NCBI GenBank assembly: GCA_026391515.1
Contig: JAPLEC010000362.1
Location: 1-10,942 of the forward strand
Direction: 5' to 3'
DNA length: 10,942 bases
Source of the DNA: Bacteroidia bacterium
Lineage (GTDB): Bacteria > Bacteroidota > Bacteroidia > Bacteroidales > VadinHA17
Part shown: one piece after another, positions 1 to 6,429 of the stretch
Position numbering within the stretch: position 1 is the stretch's first letter
Layout of the letters: every line of letters begins with the position of its first letter
Notes under the pieces: generated by a model
What the model was told of the DNA's origin: nothing
Seen by the model: only the letters and a program-made list of their open reading frames with translations
Databases searched by the model: none
Position numbers and translations under genes: made by a program

Positions 1-229
1 CAAGAGGATTTTTTACCCAAATTGGGACTTTAATAAGTGATGGGCCATTGATATTTTCTCCATCGCCTGCAGGAAGCATTTCAGGCCTGATAATAGGATT
101 TACAGAAAATCTTTCAGCTACTATTTCCTGCCCGTAGCCAGGCTTATTAAAAGCAAAAATAATGGCAAATAGTAGCAATCCAATTGTCCTGATTTTACAT
201 GAAATCTTAAATAAATTTGACAGGCACAT
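1..229 (-). CDS. Secreted GH43-like beta-propeller protein, N-terminal fragment
   Basis: The first 76 residues of a minus-strand gene are present; the rest lies beyond position 1. Residues 1-35 form a signal peptide: basic residues near 9-14, then a hydrophobic run (GLLLFAIIFAF), with cleavage likely near GYGQ. The mature start contains NINGPS and ends in VKNPL, where the window stops. From memory this resembles the opening strand of secreted five-bladed propeller proteins of the GH43/GH32 type that occur near sulfatases in Bacteroidota and Planctomycetes. It starts 17 bases after the upstream sulfatase stop, so co-transcription is likely. It would probably act in the periplasm or at the cell surface on the glycan that the sulfatases trim. 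The secreted nature is seen directly. The GH43-like assignment rests on a short stretch and is tentative, since all catalytic residues lie outside the window. Confidence 0.5.
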   Translation of the reverse strand, partial: MCLSNLFKISCKIRTIGLLLFAIIFAFNKPGYGQEIVAERFSVNPIIRPEMLPAGDGENINGPSLIKVPIWVKNPL

Positions 230-246
230 ATTTGAATACTATTTTC

Positions 247-1602
247 TTATTTTTTCACTTTCCTGATCTTACCAACATGCCTGCCGGTTCCATCACCTGT
301 ATCCACATATCCGCCTGCCGGGTTTAACCGATCAAGATCCGCCTGAAGACTTTTACGGGCAGCAACAACATCGGGGTTTTTTGTATCGGCCGGAACGGGT
401 ATTTCTTCGAAAGGAGCTTTACTCATGTCAAATAATTCTCCTGATTGATTAAGTTTCCAGTCAGAATTCCTTACGTAGTAATTGTTTGCAAGCTGAACAA
501 AGATTGATGAACGCGGATTTCCCTTCTGGCCATGTATCTGAGCGTTGAAGCTCTGACCATCAATAATTTTATCTTTAGGAAGGTCTGCTCCGGCAATTTC
601 AGCAAATGTGGGGACAAAATCGACTGCACTTATCAAATCATGAGAAATTTTGCCAATCGGTGTTACACCCGGCCAGTAAACTATCAATGGTTCCAGACTT
701 CCACCTTCAAGCATCGTACCTTTTTGACCGATCAGCCTCCGTCCGCCGATGGTTGCACGGGCAGCATGACCTGCTGCGGTGCCGTTATCGCCAAAGAAAA
801 CGAGAATTGTGTTATCGGCCAGCTTCAGCTTTTCCAGCTCGGCAACAAGCTTGCCTACAAGCTTGTCCATATAGGATATATTATCTGCATAAATATCCTT
901 GCTATCTGCTTTGCTGTCGGGAGTAGGAAGTATTTCAGCATGAACATGCGATAATGAATAATAGATATAAAAGGGTTGATCCTTATGCTTAGCCATAAAA
1001 TCAACCAGATCTTTATGCATCATATCTGGCATGTATTCATTGTCTTTCAAATCCTTTAATTTGCCATCCACCAGATAGGTTTTTCCTTTTTGCTGGGTAT
1101 TCCAGTATATTCCGCTACCCTGGAATTTGAGGTAATGGTCAAAGCCAAAATCTGAAGGATTTAAAGGAAGCTGACCCCATTTGCCAATAGAGGCTGTTAT
1201 ATAACCGGCTTTTTTCAAATAGGTCGGCATCATGATCTCCTCTGATGGCTTCATCAGACCGGTTGCATCCTGATTTGTGGCACCTGTACGAAATACATGG
1301 CGCCCGGTAAGGATAGTTGCACGGGAGGGACCGCTTAAGGGTGCCGTATAAGCATTGATAAAACGGATTCCCTGACTAGCCAGTTTGTCGATATTGGGAG
1401 TTCGGTAATTGTCAGCGCCATAACAACGGACATCTCCAATTCCAAGGTCATCGGCAAGAATGAAGATAATATTTGGTTTTCTGGCCTGACTCTGCTGAGC
1501 GTTTGAAACCGACGGATTAACAAGGGCTCCTGCTAATGTAATAGACGATATTGCTATTGATCTGAAATTTCCGGATGATAAATTATATTTTAATGTTTTC
1601 AT
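247..1602 (-). CDS. Secreted S1-family sulfatase (arylsulfatase-like, Ser-type)
   Basis: A 451-residue sulfatase of the alkaline-phosphatase superfamily, which hydrolyses sulfate esters, here probably on a polysaccharide. Residues 1-36 look like a signal peptide ending near SNAQ. The metal site is visible as D51-D52 and D272-N273. The active-site signature is S90-G-P-S-R94 followed by ATILTGR, so residue 90 is the one converted to formylglycine. Because it is serine, maturation should depend on an anaerobic radical-SAM enzyme (anSME). Other expected residues are K141 (GKWG), H219/H221 (SHVH) and K294 (QKGT). Length is normal for the family. It lies 49 bases after the other sulfatase and 17 bases before the GH43-like gene, all in one direction. 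The substrate and S1 subfamily cannot be told from this sequence. The C-terminus is Lys-rich and has no sorting domain. Confidence 0.93.
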   Translation of the reverse strand: MKTLKYNLSSGNFRSIAISSITLAGALVNPSVSNAQQSQARKPNIIFILADDLGIGDVRCYGADNYRTPNIDKLASQGIRFINAYTAPLSGPSRATILTGRHVFRTGATNQDATGLMKPSEEIMMPTYLKKAGYITASIGKWGQLPLNPSDFGFDHYLKFQGSGIYWNTQQKGKTYLVDGKLKDLKDNEYMPDMMHKDLVDFMAKHKDQPFYIYYSLSHVHAEILPTPDSKADSKDIYADNISYMDKLVGKLVAELEKLKLADNTILVFFGDNGTAAGHAARATIGGRRLIGQKGTMLEGGSLEPLIVYWPGVTPIGKISHDLISAVDFVPTFAEIAGADLPKDKIIDGQSFNAQIHGQKGNPRSSIFVQLANNYYVRNSDWKLNQSGELFDMSKAPFEEIPVPADTKNPDVVAARKSLQADLDRLNPAGGYVDTGDGTGRHVGKIRKVKK

Positions 1603-1651
1603 ATTTTATATTGTATGAATTACAACCATTCAAATCAGTCAGGATGTTTTT

Positions 1652-3310
1652 TCATTTACTCCTTTTTTGGAGGGAAATCTTCTGGTTTTCAAGGAAACTG
1701 ATCATTTTTTCATTCATGTCTTTTGCCACAGCAGCATATTCTTTATCATCTGCAACATTTACTGTTTCATCCGGATCTTTCAAATAATCATACAATTCAG
1801 TCGCAACTACGAGTTCTTTACTATACGACTTGTTGCTTCTGAAACTATCTTTTATCCATATTGTATACCTGTATTGTCCCGTACGTATTGAATACCCCAT
1901 ATATTCTCCATTTGACCATCCCAGCCTTCCGGTCTCTATTTTATTTGCCGGCCTGGGATATTGGCTTACAGAAAACTCTTTTACATTAACTTTTGGGTCT
2001 TTCATTACCGGAACAAGGCTTTTACCGTCGAGGTGAGCCGGAATTATAACACCGGCCAGATCGCAGAGAGTGGGGAAAATGTCAATGAATTCAGTTGGTG
2101 AATCAGTTTTTGAAGGCTTTATCCATGGCGCTGAAATGATTAGTGGGGCATGGGTTGCCTGCTCAAAGTTTGTATGCTTGCACCAGAGGTTATGATCGCC
2201 AAGATGCCAGCCATGGTCGCCCCAGAGAACAATGATGGTATTTTCCAGCACTCCCAGTGAATCAAGAGCATCCAAAAGGATACAAATCTGGGCATCGGTA
2301 TACGATGTTGCCGCATAATATCCGTGAATAAGCTCTTTTTGTTTATCCAATGGCAGATCAAGTCCGGCTTTCTGATCCGAAAATGAAGATATTAGCGGAA
2401 TATCCGAATAGGCATATAATTCAGCTGCAGTATGATATGCAATTACAGGTCCGTTTTTGGCCTGTTCACGGAAGGCAGCAAGAGGCATTTCTTCGCGATT
2501 GTACATATCCCAGTATTTCTTAGGCGCAACAAACGGCAGATGAGGTTTCAAAAATCCCACAGCAAAGAAAAATGGTTTATCAGATTTTGATAACTGAATG
2601 ATAATATCTCTGGCATAAAGCGCATTGGCTCCGTCGTTATAGGCGTTATCCGGAACATCGGCACATTCGACAGAAGGTTTGATAAATTTTGAGATGTAAT
2701 CTGTAAGCTCAGTGCCTTTCAACCCTTTACTTTGTCCTTCTGTCCTGTATTTTTTGAATAGCGCCTTTGTTTCCGGAAGCTGATAACCTGATTCAGGTTT
2801 CCCGGTTTTTGCAGGAAAATATTTATCAGAATTTTTATAATATGGAACACTCCAGGATGGCCCATCCAGGTCTTTGTCAACACATCTTGAATCATAAATT
2901 TTCCCAATCCCCTGAGTTGAGTAACCCTGACTGATAAAATATTGGGGCAGACTCAGTATATCGGGATTTACGTCGCGCATCAGAGTTTTAAGATCCCAGA
3001 CGCCTGTATAATCAGGGCGCATCCCGGTCATCAGGCTTGCGCGCGTGGGCCCTGAAACAGCCTGCTGGCAATAGTTTTGCAAAAACACCGTTCCTCTTTT
3101 TGCCAGCCAGTCGATGTTAGGGGTTTTAACCAGTTTGTTGCCATAACAACCAAGAATCGGCTTCAGATCGTCTACTGCAATGAATAAAACATTTGGTTTG
3201 GTACTTTTCTCTGAATTTTTAACCACTTTATTTGCATATGAAGGATAGGCAGTCAGCCCCAGCATAGCCATGGCAAGATATTTTTTTGAGATACAATGTT
3301 TGCCATTCAT
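1652..3310 (-). CDS. Secreted iduronate-2-sulfatase-like sulfatase (Ser-type)
   Basis: A 552-residue S1 sulfatase resembling iduronate-2-sulfatases (S1_7-like). Residues 1-26 are a signal peptide with likely cleavage after SYA. Metal ligands are D47-D48 near the start and D365-H366 in a GDHGWHLGDH block, followed by K379-H380, which corresponds to the Lys of the IDS family. The formylglycine signature is S86-G-P-T-R90, again serine. KPHLPF (255-260) gives the conserved His257. The insert between the signature and KPHLPF and the YPRP segment (451-454) also fit the IDS-like group. Human iduronate-2-sulfatase removes 2-O-sulfate from glycosaminoglycans; bacterial relatives act on several sulfated glycans, so the exact substrate is open. 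It is the first gene of the leftward operon and has a promoter-like element just upstream. Family confidence is high, substrate confidence low. Confidence 0.93.
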   Translation of the reverse strand: MNGKHCISKKYLAMAMLGLTAYPSYANKVVKNSEKSTKPNVLFIAVDDLKPILGCYGNKLVKTPNIDWLAKRGTVFLQNYCQQAVSGPTRASLMTGMRPDYTGVWDLKTLMRDVNPDILSLPQYFISQGYSTQGIGKIYDSRCVDKDLDGPSWSVPYYKNSDKYFPAKTGKPESGYQLPETKALFKKYRTEGQSKGLKGTELTDYISKFIKPSVECADVPDNAYNDGANALYARDIIIQLSKSDKPFFFAVGFLKPHLPFVAPKKYWDMYNREEMPLAAFREQAKNGPVIAYHTAAELYAYSDIPLISSFSDQKAGLDLPLDKQKELIHGYYAATSYTDAQICILLDALDSLGVLENTIIVLWGDHGWHLGDHNLWCKHTNFEQATHAPLIISAPWIKPSKTDSPTEFIDIFPTLCDLAGVIIPAHLDGKSLVPVMKDPKVNVKEFSVSQYPRPANKIETGRLGWSNGEYMGYSIRTGQYRYTIWIKDSFRSNKSYSKELVVATELYDYLKDPDETVNVADDKEYAAVAKDMNEKMISFLENQKISLQKRSK

Positions 3311-3340
3311 TACCGAAGTATTAATGTTTTATTATTTTCT

Positions 3341-3348
3341 CAAAACTA
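3341..3348 (-). promoter_or_regulatory. Bacteroidota -7 element for the sulfatase operon
   Basis: On the minus strand this reads TAGTTTTG, an exact match to the phylum consensus TAnnTTTG. It would start transcription about 24 bases before the ATG at 3310. I see no good TTTG -33 box at the standard 19-21 base distance; the nearest TTTTG is only 12 bases away. The call is therefore moderate. Confidence 0.4.
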
Positions 3349-3441
3349 CAATTATAAATTCAAAATGACATATAGGCCTCCGATTATAGTATACTGGTAA
3401 AATTGCTTAATTATCCAAAACCTGGCGTAAACTTGGCGCAT

Positions 3442-3478
3442 AAAAAAAGACACCTACAATTTGAGATTGTAAGTGTCT
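3442..3478 (-). terminator. Rho-independent terminator downstream of the tRNA
   Basis: On the minus strand, arms AGACAC/GTGTCT and TACAAT/ATTGTA form a stem with one internal mismatch and a five-base loop, followed at once by a run of seven T. It lies about 140 bases beyond the tRNA 3' end, in the right direction to end the tRNA transcript. It also isolates the sulfatase operon from that transcript. Confidence 0.75.
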
Positions 3479-3488
3479 GATTTTCATT

Positions 3489-3506
3489 GTGGGCCCAGCT
3501 GGGATC
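3489..3506 (-). repeat. Second copy of the tRNA 3' end (direct repeat, att-like)
   Basis: These 18 bases are identical to 3620-3637. On the minus strand they repeat the last 16 paired-region bases of the tRNA (3' half of the T-arm and 3' acceptor strand), the discriminator A and one flanking base. The two copies are 131 bases apart in the same orientation. Duplication of a tRNA 3' end is what tyrosine-recombinase integration leaves behind, but no integrase is present here. A tRNA-derived dispersed repeat is the other reading. Confidence 0.7.
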
Positions 3507-3583
3507 AGGGCCGAGCGTTAAGAAAATGCCCTGTGGGCATTTTTAGCGAAGGAGCCAGATTGCCGCGGGGGTTCGATCCCAGC
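3498..3583. repeat. Nested inverted repeat built from tRNA T-arm sequence
   Basis: The outer arms are GCTGGGATC (3498-3506) and GATCCCAGC (3575-3583), a perfect 9-bp pair. Inside them lies a perfect hairpin AAAATGCCC-TGT-GGGCATTTT (3523-3543), with further partial pairing outside it (about CGTTAAG with TTAGCG). The right arm is part of GGTTCGATCCCAGC (3570-3583), an inverted copy of the T-loop region of the tRNA at 3629-3642. The stretch could fold as an RNA or as a cruciform. No protein gene is credible here. Confidence 0.55.
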
Positions 3584-3595
3584 GAGAAATGGAAA

Positions 3596-3615
3596 AGGCA
3601 GTCGAAGGACTGCCT
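3596..3615 (-). terminator. Hairpin just downstream of the tRNA, possible first terminator or processing stem
   Basis: AGGCAGTC and GACTGCCT form a perfect 8-bp stem with a four-base loop. It begins six bases after the tRNA discriminator base. On the minus strand it is followed by TTTTCC, a short T-run, so it may act as a weak terminator or as a 3' processing signal. Confidence 0.45.
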
Positions 3616-3620
3616 GCGCG

Positions 3621-3694
3621 TGGGCCCAGCTGGGATCGAACCAGCGACCCCCTGATTATGAGTCAGGTGCTCTAACCATCTGAGCTATGGGCCC
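3621..3694 (-). tRNA. tRNA with CAT anticodon (elongator Met, or Ile2 read by lysidine)
   Basis: The minus strand folds as a complete cloverleaf. The 7-bp acceptor stem is GGGCCCA/TGGGCCC, the D-stem GCTC/GAGC, the anticodon stem CCTGA/TCAGG with loop CTCATAA, and the T-arm GCTGG-TTCGATC-CCAGC. The anticodon CAT is the complement of 3658-3660. The discriminator base is A and CCA is not encoded. A CAT anticodon with a fully paired acceptor excludes the usual initiator tRNA, which has a mismatched first pair. Elongator Met and Ile2 (needing TilS-made lysidine) cannot be separated with certainty by eye. It has its own promoter (3708-3739) and a terminator (3442-3478). Confidence 0.93.
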
Positions 3695-3707
3695 TAAAAA
3701 CGGACTG

Positions 3708-3739
3708 CAATATTATATATTTACAGCTAATTATGCAAG
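3708..3739 (-). promoter_or_regulatory. Promoter of the CAT tRNA
   Basis: On the minus strand a CTTG (3739-3736) is followed after exactly 20 bases by TAATATTG (3715-3708). This fits the Bacteroidota pattern TTTG/TTG, 19-21 bases, TAnnTTTG with one mismatch in each box. Transcription would start a few bases before the mature tRNA 5' end at 3694. Confidence 0.6.
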
Positions 3740-3760
3740 AACCTGAAAAAAGAATATCCG

Positions 3761-4363
3761 CTACTTTTCCTTTCTTAAATGCGACATCAACACATTTACA
3801 GCCTCATCCATATCCTGACCAAAAGTGAGGATGCCTGCCCTGTCACCGGCCATAATTATTATTCTTTTTTCAATTACATCCGATTCGGAAAAAAGCCTGA
3901 AAATATCTTTTGCCAGGCCTGTTGTACCATAATCCATCGAAGGATTCGTTGTAGGAACTTTGTAAATCAATTCATTCCAGAGATCAATACTGTGAACATG
4001 TACAACAGCATTTGCCCCCGGATCGGCCAGGTAAATAGCAGCATGCGTCAGAGATTCCGAAGAAGCTTTCAAGGGGCCGACACATTGAACAGCATTATCA
4101 TCAATATTAAAAGAGTTGACCTTAACATAATGTCCGGGTTCAAGCTCGGGGATCTCACCGGTGGCGGAGCCCGTTATAAAAAACTGATTTCCTCCCCTGA
4201 TCCGTAAGCTCAAATTGCCAAATCCCACGCCATTTTCATAAGCTCCTATGAGGTCCATGTTATAAAGTATTTCCCGCCAGTAATTTATTATTTCATACTG
4301 ATCGTCAGAAATAACAGAACCTGACTGACTCCAGTGACAGTTGAATTTTACTACCCCTTCCAT
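3761..4363 (-). CDS. Class II aldolase/adducin-family protein, MtnB- or Ald2-like
   Basis: A 200-residue protein of the class II aldolase/adducin fold, which includes methylthioribulose-1-phosphate dehydratase (MtnB), the Ald2 aldolase of the DHAP shunt, and fuculose-phosphate aldolase. Visible marks are GFGNLSLR (47-54), a phosphate-binding GSATGE (65-70), the catalytic-acid segment SSE with E103, H107, and the metal pair H122/H124 in VHVHS. The third metal His expected in a GHxxG segment is Asp here (D174 in AGDRAG, codon GAC). Its ATG lies one base after the mtnA stop, so the two are translationally coupled. Pairing with MtnA implies that it acts on 5-methylthioribulose-1-phosphate or its deoxy analogue. 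Dehydratase and aldolase roles cannot be separated by sequence here. The protein is probably cytoplasmic, with no signal peptide. Confidence 0.85.
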   Translation of the reverse strand: MEGVVKFNCHWSQSGSVISDDQYEIINYWREILYNMDLIGAYENGVGFGNLSLRIRGGNQFFITGSATGEIPELEPGHYVKVNSFNIDDNAVQCVGPLKASSESLTHAAIYLADPGANAVVHVHSIDLWNELIYKVPTTNPSMDYGTTGLAKDIFRLFSESDVIEKRIIIMAGDRAGILTFGQDMDEAVNVLMSHLRKEK

Positions 4364-4364
4364 G

Positions 4365-5474
4365 TCATTTAAAATTATCTGAGAACATTTTAATTATTTC
4401 TTTTTCATTAGGCTTACAAATACCCTTTTCTGTAATTAAACCCGTAATATATTTTGCCGGTGTAACATCAAATCCAAAGTTAGCAGCTTTAGTGTTATCC
4501 GGACAAATACGAACAGATTCTATTTTCCCGCCCGCAATGCCCGAAATAGTTGTAACCTCCTCCGGATCACGCTCTTCGACAGGTATTTCAACTATGCCAT
4601 CATTTATTTTAAGGTCAAATGATGTTGACGGAAATACTGAGTAAAAAGGAATTTTGTTATCAAATGCCGCCAGCGCTTTAAGGTATGTTCCGATCTTATT
4701 CGCCACATCTCCTTTCCGGGTTGCACGGTCGCAACCGACAAAAACAAGATCGACCATACCATGCTGCATCAAATGACCGCCGGTATTGTCTGAAATAAGT
4801 GTATAAGGAACACCAGCCTGGCCTAATTCCCATGTCGTCAGCCTGGCGCCCTGGTTTCTTGGACGGGTTTCATCGACCCACACATGAACAGGAATGCCTT
4901 CATCGTGAGCAAAATAAACAGGAGCTGTAACAGTCCCGTAATCAATACATGCCAGCCAGCCGGCATTGCAGTGAGTAAGAATATTGACCGGTTCTCCTTT
5001 CTTTTTTTTACTTACTTTTTTAATAAGAGATAATCCGTGTTTCCCGATCTGCCTGCAATTTTCCTTTTCCTTTTCGCAAATCTCCACAGCAGCGTTTAAT
5101 GCTGTATCGGATAAAAATTTTACCGAAAAGCTGTAATTCAGCTTTTTCATCACATAATTTATTGCCCACGAGAGATTTATCGCAGTCGGCCGGCATGAAG
5201 CAAGATATCTTGCCGCATTTTCAAGATGAAGACGAATATTTGTTGCCGGACCTATTTCAAGCGTTGCAAGATAGATTCCAAATGCTCCTGCTGCACCAAT
5301 AAGAGGAGCTCCCCTGATTGTCATGTCTTTAATTGCAAAATAAACATCGTCAACAGAACGAAGGTCCCTGATCTCAAAAAAAAATGGCAATTTTTGCTGA
5401 TCTATTACTCTGATTATTGTAGGGTCAGATTCATCAAGCCAGATACTCTGATAATTTTTATCGCCGACCAGCAT
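4365..5474 (-). CDS. mtnA: S-methyl-5-thioribose-1-phosphate isomerase
   Basis: A 369-residue aldose-ketose isomerase of the eIF-2B alpha/beta/delta-like family, converting 5-methylthioribose-1-phosphate to 5-methylthioribulose-1-phosphate in methionine/MTA salvage. Numbering is from the chosen start. RGAP (55-58) contacts substrate, the catalytic Cys169 is in THCNAG, and catalytic Asp249 is in GCDR, followed by GDVANKIGTY, the most diagnostic block of MtnA. An in-frame ATG exists 13 codons upstream (5513), but a TAnnTTTG box at 5511-5518 overlaps it, so transcription would begin downstream of it. The start at 5474 also gives the usual MtnA N-terminus, with a conserved-looking SIWLD soon after. 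Many relatives also take 5-deoxyribose-1-phosphate, so radical-SAM by-product salvage is equally possible. No kinase or phosphorylase (mtnK/mtnP) is next to it. Confidence 0.93.
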   Translation of the reverse strand: MLVGDKNYQSIWLDESDPTIIRVIDQQKLPFFFEIRDLRSVDDVYFAIKDMTIRGAPLIGAAGAFGIYLATLEIGPATNIRLHLENAARYLASCRPTAINLSWAINYVMKKLNYSFSVKFLSDTALNAAVEICEKEKENCRQIGKHGLSLIKKVSKKKKGEPVNILTHCNAGWLACIDYGTVTAPVYFAHDEGIPVHVWVDETRPRNQGARLTTWELGQAGVPYTLISDNTGGHLMQHGMVDLVFVGCDRATRKGDVANKIGTYLKALAAFDNKIPFYSVFPSTSFDLKINDGIVEIPVEERDPEEVTTISGIAGGKIESVRICPDNTKAANFGFDVTPAKYITGLITEKGICKPNEKEIIKMFSDNFK

Positions 5475-5510
5475 TAATATGAACTTACCGTTTATAAAAA
5501 TAGTCAATAT

Positions 5511-5518
5511 CAAAAATA
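5511..5518 (-). promoter_or_regulatory. -7 element for the mtnA operon
   Basis: On the minus strand this reads TATTTTTG, an exact TAnnTTTG match, placing the transcription start roughly 30 bases before the ATG at 5474. I see no matching -33 TTTG at 19-21 bases, so the support is the -7 box and its position only. Confidence 0.4.
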
Positions 5519-5623
5519 CAAAATTTCGAAGGATATTCTTTTAATTGAGTATCAGCAATCATGAATAATGTGAAGAATGAACAGATCAAATTTTTATTAA
5601 ATAACCTGATTTAAAATTTTAAA

Positions 5624-5659
5624 ATTCCTCATTACTCCGCCAACTGGCGGACGAGGAAT
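5624..5659. repeat. GC-rich palindromic element (REP/dispersed-repeat-like)
   Basis: The inner stem CCGCCA/TGGCGG (5637-5642, 5645-5650) has a two-base loop. The outer arms ATTCCTC (5624-5630) and GAGGAAT (5653-5659) also pair perfectly. It stands out as GC-rich in an AT-rich intergenic stretch between two divergent genes. Similar CCGCCA-TGGCGG palindromes are, from memory, dispersed in Bacteroidota genomes. A bidirectional terminator is unlikely because no T-run follows and the flanking genes point away from it. Confidence 0.6.
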
Positions 5660-5750
5660 CTCTGTCAAAATTATGATATATTCTTAACACTCATTTTGTT
5701 TTAAAATAGATTATCAATCGGATACATGACGATTGAGAGCTGAACATCTT

Positions 5751-5777
5751 TTCGAATTTTCGACCAAAAAATTCGAA
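5751..5777. promoter_or_regulatory. Perfect inverted repeat, candidate TetR operator
   Basis: TTCGAATTTT (5751-5760) and AAAATTCGAA (5768-5777) are perfect 10-bp inverted arms with a 7-base spacer. The right arm ends three bases before the TTTG -33 box of the tetR promoter. The symmetry, size and position fit an operator for a dimeric TetR-family protein regulating itself, possibly also mtnA, whose -7 box lies 233 bases away. The binding role is inference; the symmetry is directly visible. Confidence 0.5.
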
Positions 5778-5780
5778 TAT

Positions 5781-5811
5781 TTTGAACTGAATAATTTATA
5801 TTATAAATTTG
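5781..5811 (+). promoter_or_regulatory. tetR promoter
   Basis: TTTG (5781-5784), 19 bases, then TAAATTTG (5804-5811): an exact match to the Bacteroidota housekeeping promoter consensus. Transcription would start near 5818, about 29 bases before the ATG at 5847. This also argues against starting the regulator at the upstream ATG of 5733. Confidence 0.75.
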
Positions 5812-5846
5812 TAAACAATAATTCTAAACCCCCAATAACGAGATAT

Positions 5847-6428
5847 ATGATTAATAAAGAGGAATTTAGAAAGAAGATCATAATTACTGCAGGACAGATT
5901 TTCAGCCATTACGGGTTTAAAAAAACCACCATGGATGAAATTGCCAGTGCCCTTAAAATGGGTAAAAGTTCTATTTATTACTATTTTGAAAGCAAGGAAG
6001 AAATATTTGAAGCAGTTGTATTATATGAAGCCAATTTACTTAGAAATGAGCTTACTACAACGATAAAATCGGTTGAATCACCTGTCGAAAAAATCAGAAA
6101 TTATGTTTTTGTCAGAATGAAATCGTTCGAAAAACTGTCGAACTATTATAATGCGATCTTTGATAAGAACCTTGATCATTTTGAATTTATTGAAAATATT
6201 CGTGCAAAATATGACCGTGAGGAGCTTGCTATATTAAGATTATTACTTTATCACGGAGCACGAAAAAAAGTCTTTAATGTAACGAACAGCGAATATACAG
6301 CACTGGCAGTTCAAACGACCCTTAAAGGATTAGAAGTTCCACTGTTCTGGAAGAAAAAAGAGCTTCATCTTGAAGACAGGCTGAATGCAATTCTGGATGT
6401 ACTTTTTAACGGAATTCTGAAGAAATAG
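5847..6428 (+). CDS. TetR/AcrR-family transcriptional regulator
   Basis: A 193-residue DNA-binding regulator. The N-terminal TetR helix-turn-helix spans about residues 8-54: a helix with ITAGQIFSHYG, then TTMDEIASALKMGKSSIYYYF with the typical Y-Y-Y-F ending of the recognition helix and SKEEIF after it. The rest is a helical ligand/dimer domain with no recognised ligand signature. The start at 5847 is chosen because a consensus promoter ends at 5811, inside the 38-codon upstream extension from 5733, and because the TetR fold begins right after this Met. Its gene is convergent with lgt, one base apart, and divergent from mtnA. A perfect inverted repeat just upstream suggests autoregulation. 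The target genes and ligand are unknown; no efflux pump, the common partner, is adjacent. Confidence 0.92.
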   Translation: MINKEEFRKKIIITAGQIFSHYGFKKTTMDEIASALKMGKSSIYYYFESKEEIFEAVVLYEANLLRNELTTTIKSVESPVEKIRNYVFVRMKSFEKLSNYYNAIFDKNLDHFEFIENIRAKYDREELAILRLLLYHGARKKVFNVTNSEYTALAVQTTLKGLEVPLFWKKKELHLEDRLNAILDVLFNGILKK

Positions 6429-6429
6429 A

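Noticed and set aside
532..954. 140-codon plus-strand frame inside the first sulfatase
   Set aside because: Fully antisense to a gene with an intact active site; the translation shows no family features.
3473..3655. 60-codon plus-strand reading frame across the tRNA-related stretch
   Set aside because: It runs antisense through the tRNA and its duplicated 3' end and through hairpins; such frames are artefacts of tRNA sequence.
5733..5846. 38-codon N-terminal extension of the TetR regulator
   Set aside because: A full promoter (5781-5811) and an inverted repeat lie within it, and the TetR fold begins at the Met at 5847.
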